This document shows, piece after piece, positions 18,633 to 27,095 of a stretch of DNA of 43,809 bases. Position 1 is the first letter of the stretch. Each line of letters starts with the position of its first letter. Made by a program: the position numbers and the translations under genes. Origin of the DNA: Planctomycetota bacterium (GTDB lineage: Bacteria; Planctomycetota; Phycisphaerae; Phycisphaerales; UBA1924); assembly GCA_003696725.1 (NCBI GenBank), contig RFGI01000071.1, forward strand, positions 1-43,809, in the 5' to 3' direction. The notes under the pieces are model-generated. The model was given only the letters and a program-made list of their open reading frames with translations, had not been told where the DNA came from and did no database searches.

Positions 18633-19499
18633 TCAGTCCTCCGCCACCGCGTAGGGGGCGATCGGGACCTCCAGCCAGCGCAGGAGGGCCAGCGTCGCCC
18701 ACAGGATGCCCAGGGCCACGAACAGCATGGCCCAGCCGCTCAGGTCGTGAAACAGCTCCGCCGTGTTGAGGTCGGAGTACCCGTAGAACAGCACCGTCGG
18801 CGCCAGACGCAGCACGTTGCACACGATCGCCACGATCGGGCTCACCGCCAGCAGCACAACCCGCACGCTCTGCCGCATCGGGACCGAGAACACGAAGGCG
18901 TACGTCACGATCGCCAGCGCCGCGACCATGCGCATGCCGTTGCACGCCTCGGCGACGGCGACCTGGTGCTCATTGATGACCAGCACGTTCCCGGTCCGGA
19001 CCACGGGCACGCCGAAGAGCTCCAGCCCGAACGACGTCACCTGGGCCGTCACCTGCTGCAACGGGCCCGCGACGGCCTGCCGGATGAACCCGGGCACGGG
19101 CACCAGGAACGCCAGCGCCGCGAACGCGGGCAGGAACCGGATCACCATCGGGACCCCGATCACCGTCACCACGGCGCCGACCAGCGCCGCGACGGCGCCG
19201 GCGTGCTCCAGCGCCAGGTGGCCCTGCCGGTAGCCGAACTCCGCCAGCGCCCACCCCGCCGCGATCGCCGCGGGCCCGGCGAACGACCACCCTGGCCGCA
19301 CGAACCGGAGCCGCTCGCGCCGCACCCAGAACAGCCACGCCGCCACGATCGGCGCCAGCAGCACGTGCGACTGCTCCTCGTCGCGCAGCGCCACCGTGAA
19401 AATGTCCAGCCACGTCCGCCACGTCGCGGCCACGGCCAGCGCCATCAGCCCCATCATCAGCGCGCCGTCGCTGAAGCGCCACGCCCGGCGGTCGATCAT
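18633..19499 (-). CDS. exosortase (transmembrane cysteine transpeptidase-like)
   Basis: Polytopic; catalytic-type motifs VAEACNGMRM (Cys), NVLRLAPTVLFYGY (Arg), LFHDLSGWAMLF (His). Confidence 0.92.
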   Translation of the reverse strand: MIDRRAWRFSDGALMMGLMALAVAATWRTWLDIFTVALRDEEQSHVLLAPIVAAWLFWVRRERLRFVRPGWSFAGPAAIAAGWALAEFGYRQGHLALEHAGAVAALVGAVVTVIGVPMVIRFLPAFAALAFLVPVPGFIRQAVAGPLQQVTAQVTSFGLELFGVPVVRTGNVLVINEHQVAVAEACNGMRMVAALAIVTYAFVFSVPMRQSVRVVLLAVSPIVAIVCNVLRLAPTVLFYGYSDLNTAELFHDLSGWAMLFVALGILWATLALLRWLEVPIAPYAVAED

Positions 19500-20419
19500 C
19501 GCGCGTCCTCCGCCTCGAGGGGCATCCTAGCCGCCAGGTCCGGGTCCCCGGCCGGCGCGCCGTCGACGCACGCCGCGCCCGCGTCGATCGCCGCCCCGGG
19601 CGCGACCACCGACCGAGCCACCACCGCGCCGGCGCCAACCCTCGCGCCGGGCATCACCACCGACTCGAGGATCACCGCGGACGGGTCCACCTCGGCTCGC
19701 GACGAGACCACGCGCCACGGCTCGCCCGCCGGCGCGTGCGCCCGCGCCACCCAGAGCAGGTCCTCGCGCGTCCGCACCGCGGGCGCCCCGACGCCGGCGA
19801 ACGTATGCACGTAGACGCCCAACCCCGCGTCGATCACCTTTGCGAGCCACTGCTCCTTCAGGTCCATGAATCCCTTCGCCGGAACCAGGCTCAGCGCCTC
19901 GGCGGACGCCAGGTACACACCCGCGGGCGAGCCGTCGGCCTGGCGGGCGACGGTGACGGCGGCGCCGCGCTCGGCGTGCTCGCGGATCAGCGGGATCAGC
20001 GACGCGCCGAGCCAGCGGTTGGTCTCGGCGATCAGCGTGACGCCGGACGTAACGAACGAGTCGGCGACGTCCCGGGCGACGCCCGCCGGCCCGCGGTACT
20101 GCCCGGACTCGCTGACGAACACGACCCGCGCCCGGCCGATGGGTCTGGGCGTCTGAGCGGCGTCGCGCGACCGATCGAACACCACGCGCACCTCCAGGTC
20201 GGCGTCCTCGCCGCAGGCCCGGGCCAGTTCGTTCAAGCGCTCAACCCAACGCGCCAGGAGCGAGGTCGTCCCATCGGGCGCCAGCCACAGGGGGTGCACG
20301 CCGGTCGCCGCCGCCAGGGGCGCGGGCTTGAGCCCGCCGGCGAGCAGGATCACGCCCGGCGCCGGGACGCAACACCTCCCCCCGCACAGCGCCGGGCTGG
20401 CCACGCCCCGCTCATCCAT
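19496..20419 (-). CDS. NDP-sugar nucleotidyltransferase-like protein with C-terminal hexapeptide repeats
   Basis: GVILLAGGLKPAPLAAATGVHPLWLAPDGTTSLLARW start; C-terminal VDPSAVILESVVMPGARVGAGAVVARSVVAPGAAI repeats. Confidence 0.7.
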   Translation of the reverse strand: MDERGVASPALCGGRCCVPAPGVILLAGGLKPAPLAAATGVHPLWLAPDGTTSLLARWVERLNELARACGEDADLEVRVVFDRSRDAAQTPRPIGRARVVFVSESGQYRGPAGVARDVADSFVTSGVTLIAETNRWLGASLIPLIREHAERGAAVTVARQADGSPAGVYLASAEALSLVPAKGFMDLKEQWLAKVIDAGLGVYVHTFAGVGAPAVRTREDLLWVARAHAPAGEPWRVVSSRAEVDPSAVILESVVMPGARVGAGAVVARSVVAPGAAIDAGAACVDGAPAGDPDLAARMPLEAEDAR

Positions 20420-20906
20420 GGCGCACGGCCCAGGGGAACCCGGGGACGCTGTCGTACGGCCGGCGCTGTTCGTCGGGCTCGGCCGGGTTGTAGGCGTGCG
20501 TGACGTAATACAGCAGGCCCGCGGGTTCGCACCCCACGGTGGCGGCGCCGTGCCACAGGCCGGGCGGGATGACCAGGACGCCCGGGGCCTTCTCGCCCAG
20601 GACGGCCAGCCAGGCCCACGGCTCACCGTCGCGCCACACGCCCGCCTTGATGTGCCCCCGCACGCACAGCCAGAAGTCGGTCTGCTTCGCGTGCCGGTGC
20701 CAGGCCTTGACCACGCCCGGGTGCTGGCACGAGAAGTTGATCTGCCCCTCGGGCCCCAGGGCGCCCGTGAGCAGGTTCATGATCGACCAGCCACGGTCGT
20801 CGGCGTAGACCGACGCGGGGCAGAGGACCGGCTCGTTCGTCTCGAGCGCCATGGCGCACGCGGCGGCGGCGCCGTCGGCGCAGACGGTGGGGGTGCGGGT
20901 CTGCAT
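20412..20906 (-). CDS. RmlC-like cupin / dTDP-sugar epimerase-like protein
   Basis: DDRGWSIMNLL, GVVKAWHRHAKQTDFWLCVRG, PGVLVIPPGLWHGAATVG, YYVTHAYNPAEPDEQRRPYD. Confidence 0.75.
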   Translation of the reverse strand: MQTRTPTVCADGAAAACAMALETNEPVLCPASVYADDRGWSIMNLLTGALGPEGQINFSCQHPGVVKAWHRHAKQTDFWLCVRGHIKAGVWRDGEPWAWLAVLGEKAPGVLVIPPGLWHGAATVGCEPAGLLYYVTHAYNPAEPDEQRRPYDSVPGFPWAVRHG

Positions 20907-22132
20907 CAGGTCGGCTCCCGTGACGCCGGGGTGATCCCCAGCGCCGCCAGCCGGGCCAGCACGGCGTCGGCCTTGGCGTCCCAGGTCTGGTCGCGCACGC
21001 GCCGCCGGCGCGCCTCGGCGTCGCCGGGGTCGTCCAGCGCCCCCCGGACCTGGCGCGCGAACGCCTCGGGCGTGTCCGCGACGCGCACCAGCCCCTCGTA
21101 ATGCTTCAATTCATAAAACGGCGTGGTGACGATCGGCCGGCCGACGGCGAGGTACTCCTTGAGCTTCACCGGGTTGCACGCGTCGATCCACTTGCTCCGG
21201 TTCCACGGCATGATCAGCGCGTCGCACGCCGCCATGTACCCGGCCACGTCCCCGTACGGCTTCTGCCCGAGGAGCCGGACGTTGGGCGCGTCGCACCAGC
21301 CCTCGGGCAGGCTGCACGCGCCGACCAGCGCGAACGTGACGTCCGGCAGCGCCCGCGCAACCGACAGGAACAACGCCGGGTCGAAGGTGTGGCTGTCGAT
21401 CCCGCCGACGAAGCCCACGCGCGGGCGGCGCAGGGCGGCGATGTCCTCGGGGTATGCGCGGCTCATCCCGGCGTTGATGAAGCGGTCGGCGTCGACGCCG
21501 TGGTCCGCGTAGAACGCCTCGCGGCAGGCGCGGGACTCGTCCTCGTAGAGGCGCGAGGCGCAGAACACGGTCAGGTCCGCGCGGGCCTTGAGATCGCGGT
21601 CGAAGCCCGCGATGAGGTCGGGATCGACGCCGGCGAACTGCTCGTAGCGGTCGGTCCGCTGGTAGACGACGGCCGCCGGCCCGAGCCGGTCCAGCGCCGT
21701 CACCGCCGGCGGGCACGCGACCCAGACCAGCGGGCGCGTCACGCCCGCGGCCCGCGCCGCCCGGCGAACCTGCCACGGCAGCAGCGCCGCGTTGACCCGC
21801 CGGCCCGGCCGGCCCGGCGCGGCCAGGGGGCTGTAGACCGTGAACCCGGGCTCGACCCGGACGCGCCCGCGGCGGAGGCTCCGGGCCTTGCGCGCCACGC
21901 GCGTCAGGAACATGGCGCCCTCGGCGATCCGCGGCGTGCGCATCCCGATCGAGTTGATGTACAGCACCGGCGCCCGCGGCGCGATCCGGCGCATCATCTG
22001 CATGTCGTAGTGCCCGCGGTTGTGGTACCACCAGTCCTCCCCGCCGAAACAGATCACGCCGTCGAACTGGCGCGTGCGCGCCGGTGAGGCGGCGGGGGTC
22101 GGCGCGGCGGGGGTGGTCATGGTCGTGGTCAT
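20906..22132 (-). CDS. glycosyltransferase (GT-B-like)
   Basis: VGFVGGIDSHTFDPALFLSVARALPDVTFALVGACSLPE...NVRLLGQKPYGDVAGYMAACDALIMPW...NPVKLKEYLAVGRPIVTTPF. Confidence 0.85.
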   Translation of the reverse strand: MTTTMTTPAAPTPAASPARTRQFDGVICFGGEDWWYHNRGHYDMQMMRRIAPRAPVLYINSIGMRTPRIAEGAMFLTRVARKARSLRRGRVRVEPGFTVYSPLAAPGRPGRRVNAALLPWQVRRAARAAGVTRPLVWVACPPAVTALDRLGPAAVVYQRTDRYEQFAGVDPDLIAGFDRDLKARADLTVFCASRLYEDESRACREAFYADHGVDADRFINAGMSRAYPEDIAALRRPRVGFVGGIDSHTFDPALFLSVARALPDVTFALVGACSLPEGWCDAPNVRLLGQKPYGDVAGYMAACDALIMPWNRSKWIDACNPVKLKEYLAVGRPIVTTPFYELKHYEGLVRVADTPEAFARQVRGALDDPGDAEARRRRVRDQTWDAKADAVLARLAALGITPASREPT

Positions 22133-22136
22133 CGCG

Positions 22137-23531
22137 TCAGGCCCGGACCAGCCGATCGCCCAGCGCGTCCGCCCAGGGCCGCATCGCGTCGCGCGTGTCC
22201 ACGACGAGGCGCGCGTGCTCGGCGATCGCCGCGTAGTCGAAGGCCTTGTGCGCCGTGGCGATCAGCACGCAGTCGTAGGACGCCAGCGCCTCGGGCGTCG
22301 GCTCGACGGCCGTCATGCCCAGGTCGTGCTTGCGCACCGGCAGGGCCCGGGGCACGTGCGGGTCGGCGTAGTCCACCTCGGCGCCGAGGTCGCGCAGCCG
22401 CTGGATCAGTTCGAAGGAGGGGCTCTCGCGGGTGTCGTCGATGTCCGGCTTGTAGGCCAGGCCCAGGACCAGGACGCGCGAGCCGCGCACCGCCCGGCCG
22501 CGCTCGTTGAGCGCCAGGGCCGTCTTGTGCACAACGTACTCGGGCATCGCCGTGTTGACCTCGCCGGCCAGTTCGATGAAGCGCGTGGGCCGGCCGACCT
22601 CCTTGGCCTTCCACGTCAGGTAGAAGGGGTCGATGGGGATGCAGTGCCCCCCGAGCCCGGGGCCGGGATAGAACGGCATGAACCCGAAGGGCTTGGTCGA
22701 CGCCGCCCGGATCACCTCCCACACGTCCACGCCCATCTCCGAAAGCACGACCTTCATCTCGTTGACCAGGGCGATGTTGACGGCCCGGAAGATGTTCTCC
22801 AGCAGTTTGGCCGCCTCGGCGACCTCGGCGCTGGCCACCGCGCAGACCGTCTCGACGCCGATCGCGTACAGGCTCGCGGCCAGTTGCGTGCTGGTCTCGT
22901 CGAGCCCGCCGACGACTTTGGGGATGGTGCGTGTGGTGTGGATCGCGTTGCCGGGGTCCTCGCGCTCCGGGGAGAAGGCAAGGAAGAAGTCACGCCCGGG
23001 GGTCAGGTCGTGCGCCCGCTCGCCGGCGCCCTCCAGGATCGCGCCGAGGAACTCGCCGCGCGTCGTGCCGGGATAGGTGGTCGATTCCAGCACCACCAGC
23101 TGCCCCCGGCGCAGCGATCGGCCCACGGCCCGGCCGGCGCCCTCGACGTACGACAGGTCGGGCTCGCGGTGCGGGCCCAGAGGCGTCGGCACGCACACGA
23201 GGATCGCGTCGGCTTCGCCCAGCCGGCCCATGTCGGTCGTCGCGCTGAACCGGTCGCTGCCCGAGAGGTCGTCGACGAGCGACTGGCCCAGGTGCTCGAG
23301 GTATTGCTCGCCGCGGTCCAGGGCCTCGATCTTGGCCGGGTCGATGTCGAAGCCGATGACGCGCAGCCCGCCCCGGTGCAGGGCGTGGGCCGCGGGCAGC
23401 CCGACGTACCCCAGCCCGATCACGCCGACGACGGCGGTCTGGTCCGCCAGGCGCTGCGCCAGCGTCTGGGCCGCGGACCCGGCGCCGGTGTGGTTCATCT
23501 CGGCCACGGCCGATCCTCTCGTCTGGCTCAC
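22137..23531 (-). CDS. wbpA: nucleotide sugar dehydrogenase (WbpA-like UDP-sugar 6-dehydrogenase)
   Basis: VIGLGYVGLPAAHALHRGGLRVIGFDIDPAKI, VLESTTYPGTTRGEF, AEVAEAAKLLENIFRAVNIALVNEM, GLGGHCIPIDPFYLTWKA, VLGLAYKPDIDDTRESPSFELI; GTG start with GTGA overlap. Confidence 0.93.
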   Translation of the reverse strand: MSQTRGSAVAEMNHTGAGSAAQTLAQRLADQTAVVGVIGLGYVGLPAAHALHRGGLRVIGFDIDPAKIEALDRGEQYLEHLGQSLVDDLSGSDRFSATTDMGRLGEADAILVCVPTPLGPHREPDLSYVEGAGRAVGRSLRRGQLVVLESTTYPGTTRGEFLGAILEGAGERAHDLTPGRDFFLAFSPEREDPGNAIHTTRTIPKVVGGLDETSTQLAASLYAIGVETVCAVASAEVAEAAKLLENIFRAVNIALVNEMKVVLSEMGVDVWEVIRAASTKPFGFMPFYPGPGLGGHCIPIDPFYLTWKAKEVGRPTRFIELAGEVNTAMPEYVVHKTALALNERGRAVRGSRVLVLGLAYKPDIDDTRESPSFELIQRLRDLGAEVDYADPHVPRALPVRKHDLGMTAVEPTPEALASYDCVLIATAHKAFDYAAIAEHARLVVDTRDAMRPWADALGDRLVRA

Positions 23532-24013
23532 GGTCCCTCCCCGTGGATGAATCCCCGGATGGCGTCCAATAACTCGTCCGAGGCGCAGCCTCGGATCGAG
23601 CCGGTCCCGGACATCTCATCGATCCGATCAAGCAGGTCCGTCAACTGGTTCTCGTCGTAGGCGGCGCGCACCCGGCCCAGGGCCTCCAGCCGGCGGGCCG
23701 TGGCGACCTGGTGGTCGTTGCGGGTCTCGCGCAGGTCCCCCCGCCGGGGCAGGACCACGATCGGCTTGCCCATCTCCAGCGCCGTCAGGATCGACCCCAT
23801 CCCCGCGTGGGCGACGATCGCCCGGGCGCCGGCGACCCGCTCGCGGAACCGCGGCGGGTCCAGGAACCGCTCGTGCTCGATGTGCGCCGGGCGCCAGTCC
23901 GTCGGCCCGATCTGGGCGAAGACGTCCCGCCGGCCGCGCGCCTGCGCCCAGGCGTCCACCGCCCGCACCAGCCGGTCGAACGGCATCTGCGCTCCCACCG
24001 TCACGAAGATCAC
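23528..24013 (-). CDS. Alg13/PssE-like glycosyltransferase catalytic subunit
   Basis: VIFVTVGAQMPFDRLVRAVDAWA...VAHAGMGSILTALEMGKPIVVLPRRGDLRETRNDHQ; GTGA overlap with the Alg14-like gene. Confidence 0.88.
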   Translation of the reverse strand: MIFVTVGAQMPFDRLVRAVDAWAQARGRRDVFAQIGPTDWRPAHIEHERFLDPPRFRERVAGARAIVAHAGMGSILTALEMGKPIVVLPRRGDLRETRNDHQVATARRLEALGRVRAAYDENQLTDLLDRIDEMSGTGSIRGCASDELLDAIRGFIHGEGP

Positions 24014-24528
24014 AGCACCGCCCCCCGGTAGACCGGCGCCGCGGGCGCGCGACGGCCGGTGGGACGGACGCCCGGCCCGCCGTCGGGGGCGCCGGCCAGG
24101 TGCGGCCACTGCGTCAGCCACAGGTCCGCGTGCGGCCCGACGCGCTCGCCCGAGAGCGACAGCCGCTCGACGTTGGCGATGCTGTCGAGCCAGACCGTCC
24201 GGGCGCCGAGCAGCCGCCCCGCCCGGATCGCGAAGAACCCCGGCGCCGCCCCGGTGGTGATCACCACGTCCGGGCGCACGCGGGCCAGGATCCAGCCGAT
24301 CTTGAGCGCCATCCGGACGAGCCCGATCTTGTTCCACCGCGTCGCGTCGTTGATGACACGGAAGTCGGCGTCGGCCACGTCGGCGCGGTACGCCTCGCTC
24401 ACCGTGACGTACGTCACGTCGCACCCGTCAAACGCCGGGCGCAGGCGCAGCAGCTGCACCCAGTGCCCCCCGCCCGAGGCGATCGCCAGGACCCGCGGCC
24501 GGCGGGCGTGTTCGGCGTCACGCGTCAT
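24010..24528 (-). CDS. Alg14/PssD-like glycosyltransferase membrane-partner subunit
   Basis: VLAIASGGGHWVQLLRLRPAFDGCDVTYVTV...DVVITTGAAPGFFAIRAGRLLGARTVWLDSIANVERLSLSG. Confidence 0.88.
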   Translation of the reverse strand: MTRDAEHARRPRVLAIASGGGHWVQLLRLRPAFDGCDVTYVTVSEAYRADVADADFRVINDATRWNKIGLVRMALKIGWILARVRPDVVITTGAAPGFFAIRAGRLLGARTVWLDSIANVERLSLSGERVGPHADLWLTQWPHLAGAPDGGPGVRPTGRRAPAAPVYRGAVL

Positions 24529-25271
24529 CGCCGGTCCGCCTCCATCTCGTCGAGCAGGGCGCCCATCGGCGCCAGCCGCCAGCCGCGCCGCCGCGCCAGG
24601 TCCAGGATCGCCGCCGTCACCCCGAGCACAAACGCCGCGCGATCCTCGGCGTTCTCTCCCGCCCGGTCGAAGTCGTGCAGCAGGACCACCCCCCCGCCGG
24701 CGCGCTCGACTCGGCCGGCCACCTGCTCCGGCTCGGGCGTCTCGGGCCAGGTGTCGCCCGAGTCGACCGTCCACCAGCCCAGCCGGGCGCCCCGGGCGCG
24801 TACGGCCCGCGCGGTCCACGGCGTGATCTTGCCGTACGGCGGGCGGAAGATCGGCCGCTCGCCCAGCCATCGACCCAGCGCCTCGAATCCCGCGGCGACG
24901 TCCGCGACGGCCCGCGCCGGGGCCGTCTTCCACGCGTTGAGATGCTCGCGCGAGTGGCACCCGATCTCGTGCCCGGCGTCGTGGACGGCGTCGGCCACCG
25001 CCTGGGCCCGCTCGGCGCGCCGCCCGAGAAGGAAGAACGTCGCCCGCGCGTCGGCCTGCGCCAGCCTGTCCAGGAGCCGCGGCGTCAGGTCGGCGCCCGG
25101 CCCGTCGTCGTAGGTGAGCGCGACCGCGCCCGTCGCGGCGCAGTGCGCCGCCAGCCGCCGCACCGCCAGGCGCCTGGCGACGACGGGCGACGCCAGCCAC
25201 GCCCCAGCGCCCGACGCGCACACCACGCCCGCCCCGCCCGCGACCAGCGCCGTGGCGCCCAGATCGGTCAC
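24525..25271 (-). CDS. polysaccharide deacetylase (NodB domain)
   Basis: VALTYDDGPGADLTPRLLDRL, CHSREHLNAW, RPPYGKITPW, WWTVDSGDTWPE, VVLLHD; GTG start in GTGA overlap. Confidence 0.92.
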   Translation of the reverse strand: MTDLGATALVAGGAGVVCASGAGAWLASPVVARRLAVRRLAAHCAATGAVALTYDDGPGADLTPRLLDRLAQADARATFFLLGRRAERAQAVADAVHDAGHEIGCHSREHLNAWKTAPARAVADVAAGFEALGRWLGERPIFRPPYGKITPWTARAVRARGARLGWWTVDSGDTWPETPEPEQVAGRVERAGGGVVLLHDFDRAGENAEDRAAFVLGVTAAILDLARRRGWRLAPMGALLDEMEADRR

Positions 25272-26272
25272 GGCGCGGGCTCCATCACCGGATCGGCGGT
25301 CGGGGTCACCGGCGCTGGGCCGGCCATCGCCGGGTCGCGGTACGCGTCGCGCCACTGGCGCCGGCGGCTGAGGATCTCGCGCCACAGGTCGCGCTGGTCG
25401 CGCGTCCCCCGCCCCAGGCGCGCCCGAAGCGCGGCGCGCCCGGCCTTGCCCAGCGCCCACAGGTCCAGGCCCAGCAGCCCGACCCGGGCGCCCACCGGCG
25501 AGAAGTGCTTGCGCATCAGCCGGGCCCGGGCCACGAACTGCCGCACGACCTGGTCGCTCTTGACGGCCTCGGAGCGCCCGCCCAGGTGGATGATCGTCGC
25601 GTCGGGCGTGAAGCTCGGCCGGGCGCCGACGGCGCGGGCCCGGATGCACAGGTCGACCTCCTCGCCGTACATCGTGAACCGCGGATCGAACCCGCCCAGC
25701 CGGCGCCACAGGTCCGCGCGGATCAGCAGGAAGCAGCCGGTGACCGTCGCCACCTCGCGCACGCTGTCGCGGCGCCACCGCCCCAGCGACTCGGGATCGA
25801 AGAGGCGCGACCCCTTGAACACGGCGGCCAGCCCCAGCCCGCGCGACAGGTTGCTCCACGGGCTCTGCGGGCCCCAGCAGGAGGTCGGGTTCAGCGCGCC
25901 GTCCTCGAACACCGTCCGCCCGCCCCAGATCCCCGCGCCCGGGCTCTGGCGGGCGAACGCGACGAGCCGGTCGATCGCGCCGTCGAGCACCACCGTGTCC
26001 GGGTTCAGGAGCAGGATGAACTCTCCTCTGGCGTCGGCGGCGGCGAGGTTGTTCGCCGGCGCAAAGCCGATGTTCTCGCCAAGCCGATACAGCCGGGCGG
26101 CCGGGAAGCCCTGCGCGATCATCTCCGCCGACCCGTCCGAGGACGCGTTGTCCACCACGAGCAGCTCGTGCGGGACGCGGGTCTGGTCGATCACCGACGC
26201 CAGGCAGGCGCGCGTCAGGTCGCGCGTGTTATAACTCACCACGATCACCGACACGACCGGCGCCGATGTCAT
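25268..26272 (-). CDS. glycosyltransferase family 2
   Basis: VSVIVVSYNTRDLTRACLASVIDQTRVPHELLVVDNASSDGSAEMI...NIGFAPANNLA...FILLLNPDTVV. Confidence 0.93.
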   Translation of the reverse strand: MTSAPVVSVIVVSYNTRDLTRACLASVIDQTRVPHELLVVDNASSDGSAEMIAQGFPAARLYRLGENIGFAPANNLAAADARGEFILLLNPDTVVLDGAIDRLVAFARQSPGAGIWGGRTVFEDGALNPTSCWGPQSPWSNLSRGLGLAAVFKGSRLFDPESLGRWRRDSVREVATVTGCFLLIRADLWRRLGGFDPRFTMYGEEVDLCIRARAVGARPSFTPDATIIHLGGRSEAVKSDQVVRQFVARARLMRKHFSPVGARVGLLGLDLWALGKAGRAALRARLGRGTRDQRDLWREILSRRRQWRDAYRDPAMAGPAPVTPTADPVMEPAP

Positions 26273-27090
26273 CCTTCACCCACCTGATCCTGACCCGCTT
26301 CAACGTCCGTGTCGACGCGGCGTGGTCCCGCGCCGGCCTGGACCCGGCCTGGCTCGAGCACCGCTTCGGCCTCTTCGACCGCTACTGCCTGCCCTCGATC
26401 GAAGCGCAGACCGAGCGCGCGTTCACCTGGCTGATCTTCTTTGACGCCGCGACGCCCGAGCCCTTCCGCGCCCGGGCCGAGGCGCTGGCCGGCCGCGGCT
26501 TCATCCGCCCCGTGTTCCTCGACCGGTTCGACCCGGCGCCGGTCAGCGAGGCGGTGCGCGCGGCCCTGACGCCCGGCGCGGCGCGGCTGGTCACCACCCG
26601 GCTGGACAACGACGACGCCCTGTCGGTCGATCACGTCGCCCGGGTGCGGGATCACGTCGCGGACCAGGCCTTCGCGTTCGTGAACTTCGACCGCGGGTTC
26701 GTGCTGCGCGACGGCCGGCTCTACGAGCACCGGCACCCGTCCAACGCATTTGCGAGCCTGATCGAAGCGCTCGAGCCCGGGTCGGCGCCGAGGACGGTCT
26801 GGAGCGTGCAGCACATGCAGATCGCCGGCGCCGGGCCCGTGATCCACGACCAGGGGCCGCCCGCCTGGCTCCAGATCGTGCACGGGCGGAACGTGTCCAA
26901 CCGCGTGCGCGGGCGCCGCCGGCGTCGCGAGGCGCTGCGCGAGGGGTTCCCGTTCGCGGCCCGAGGCGACGGCGGGCGCGACTCGGCGCTGGGGGTGCTG
27001 GCCGACCGGGCGCTCTTCGAGCCGGCGCGGGCCTCGCGGGACGCGGCGATCGCGCTGGGCCGGCGCCTGCGCCGCGGGCTGTCGCGGTGA
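26266..27090 (+). CDS. putative rhamnosyltransferase-like glycosyltransferase
   Basis: MSSFTHLILTRFNVRVD...HRFGLFDRYCLPSIEAQTERAFTWLIFFD...LVTTRLDNDDALS, resembling the putative rhamnosyl transferase family; only plus-strand gene inside the array. Confidence 0.82.
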   Translation: MSSFTHLILTRFNVRVDAAWSRAGLDPAWLEHRFGLFDRYCLPSIEAQTERAFTWLIFFDAATPEPFRARAEALAGRGFIRPVFLDRFDPAPVSEAVRAALTPGAARLVTTRLDNDDALSVDHVARVRDHVADQAFAFVNFDRGFVLRDGRLYEHRHPSNAFASLIEALEPGSAPRTVWSVQHMQIAGAGPVIHDQGPPAWLQIVHGRNVSNRVRGRRRRREALREGFPFAARGDGGRDSALGVLADRALFEPARASRDAAIALGRRLRRGLSR

Positions 27091-27095
27091 CCCGG

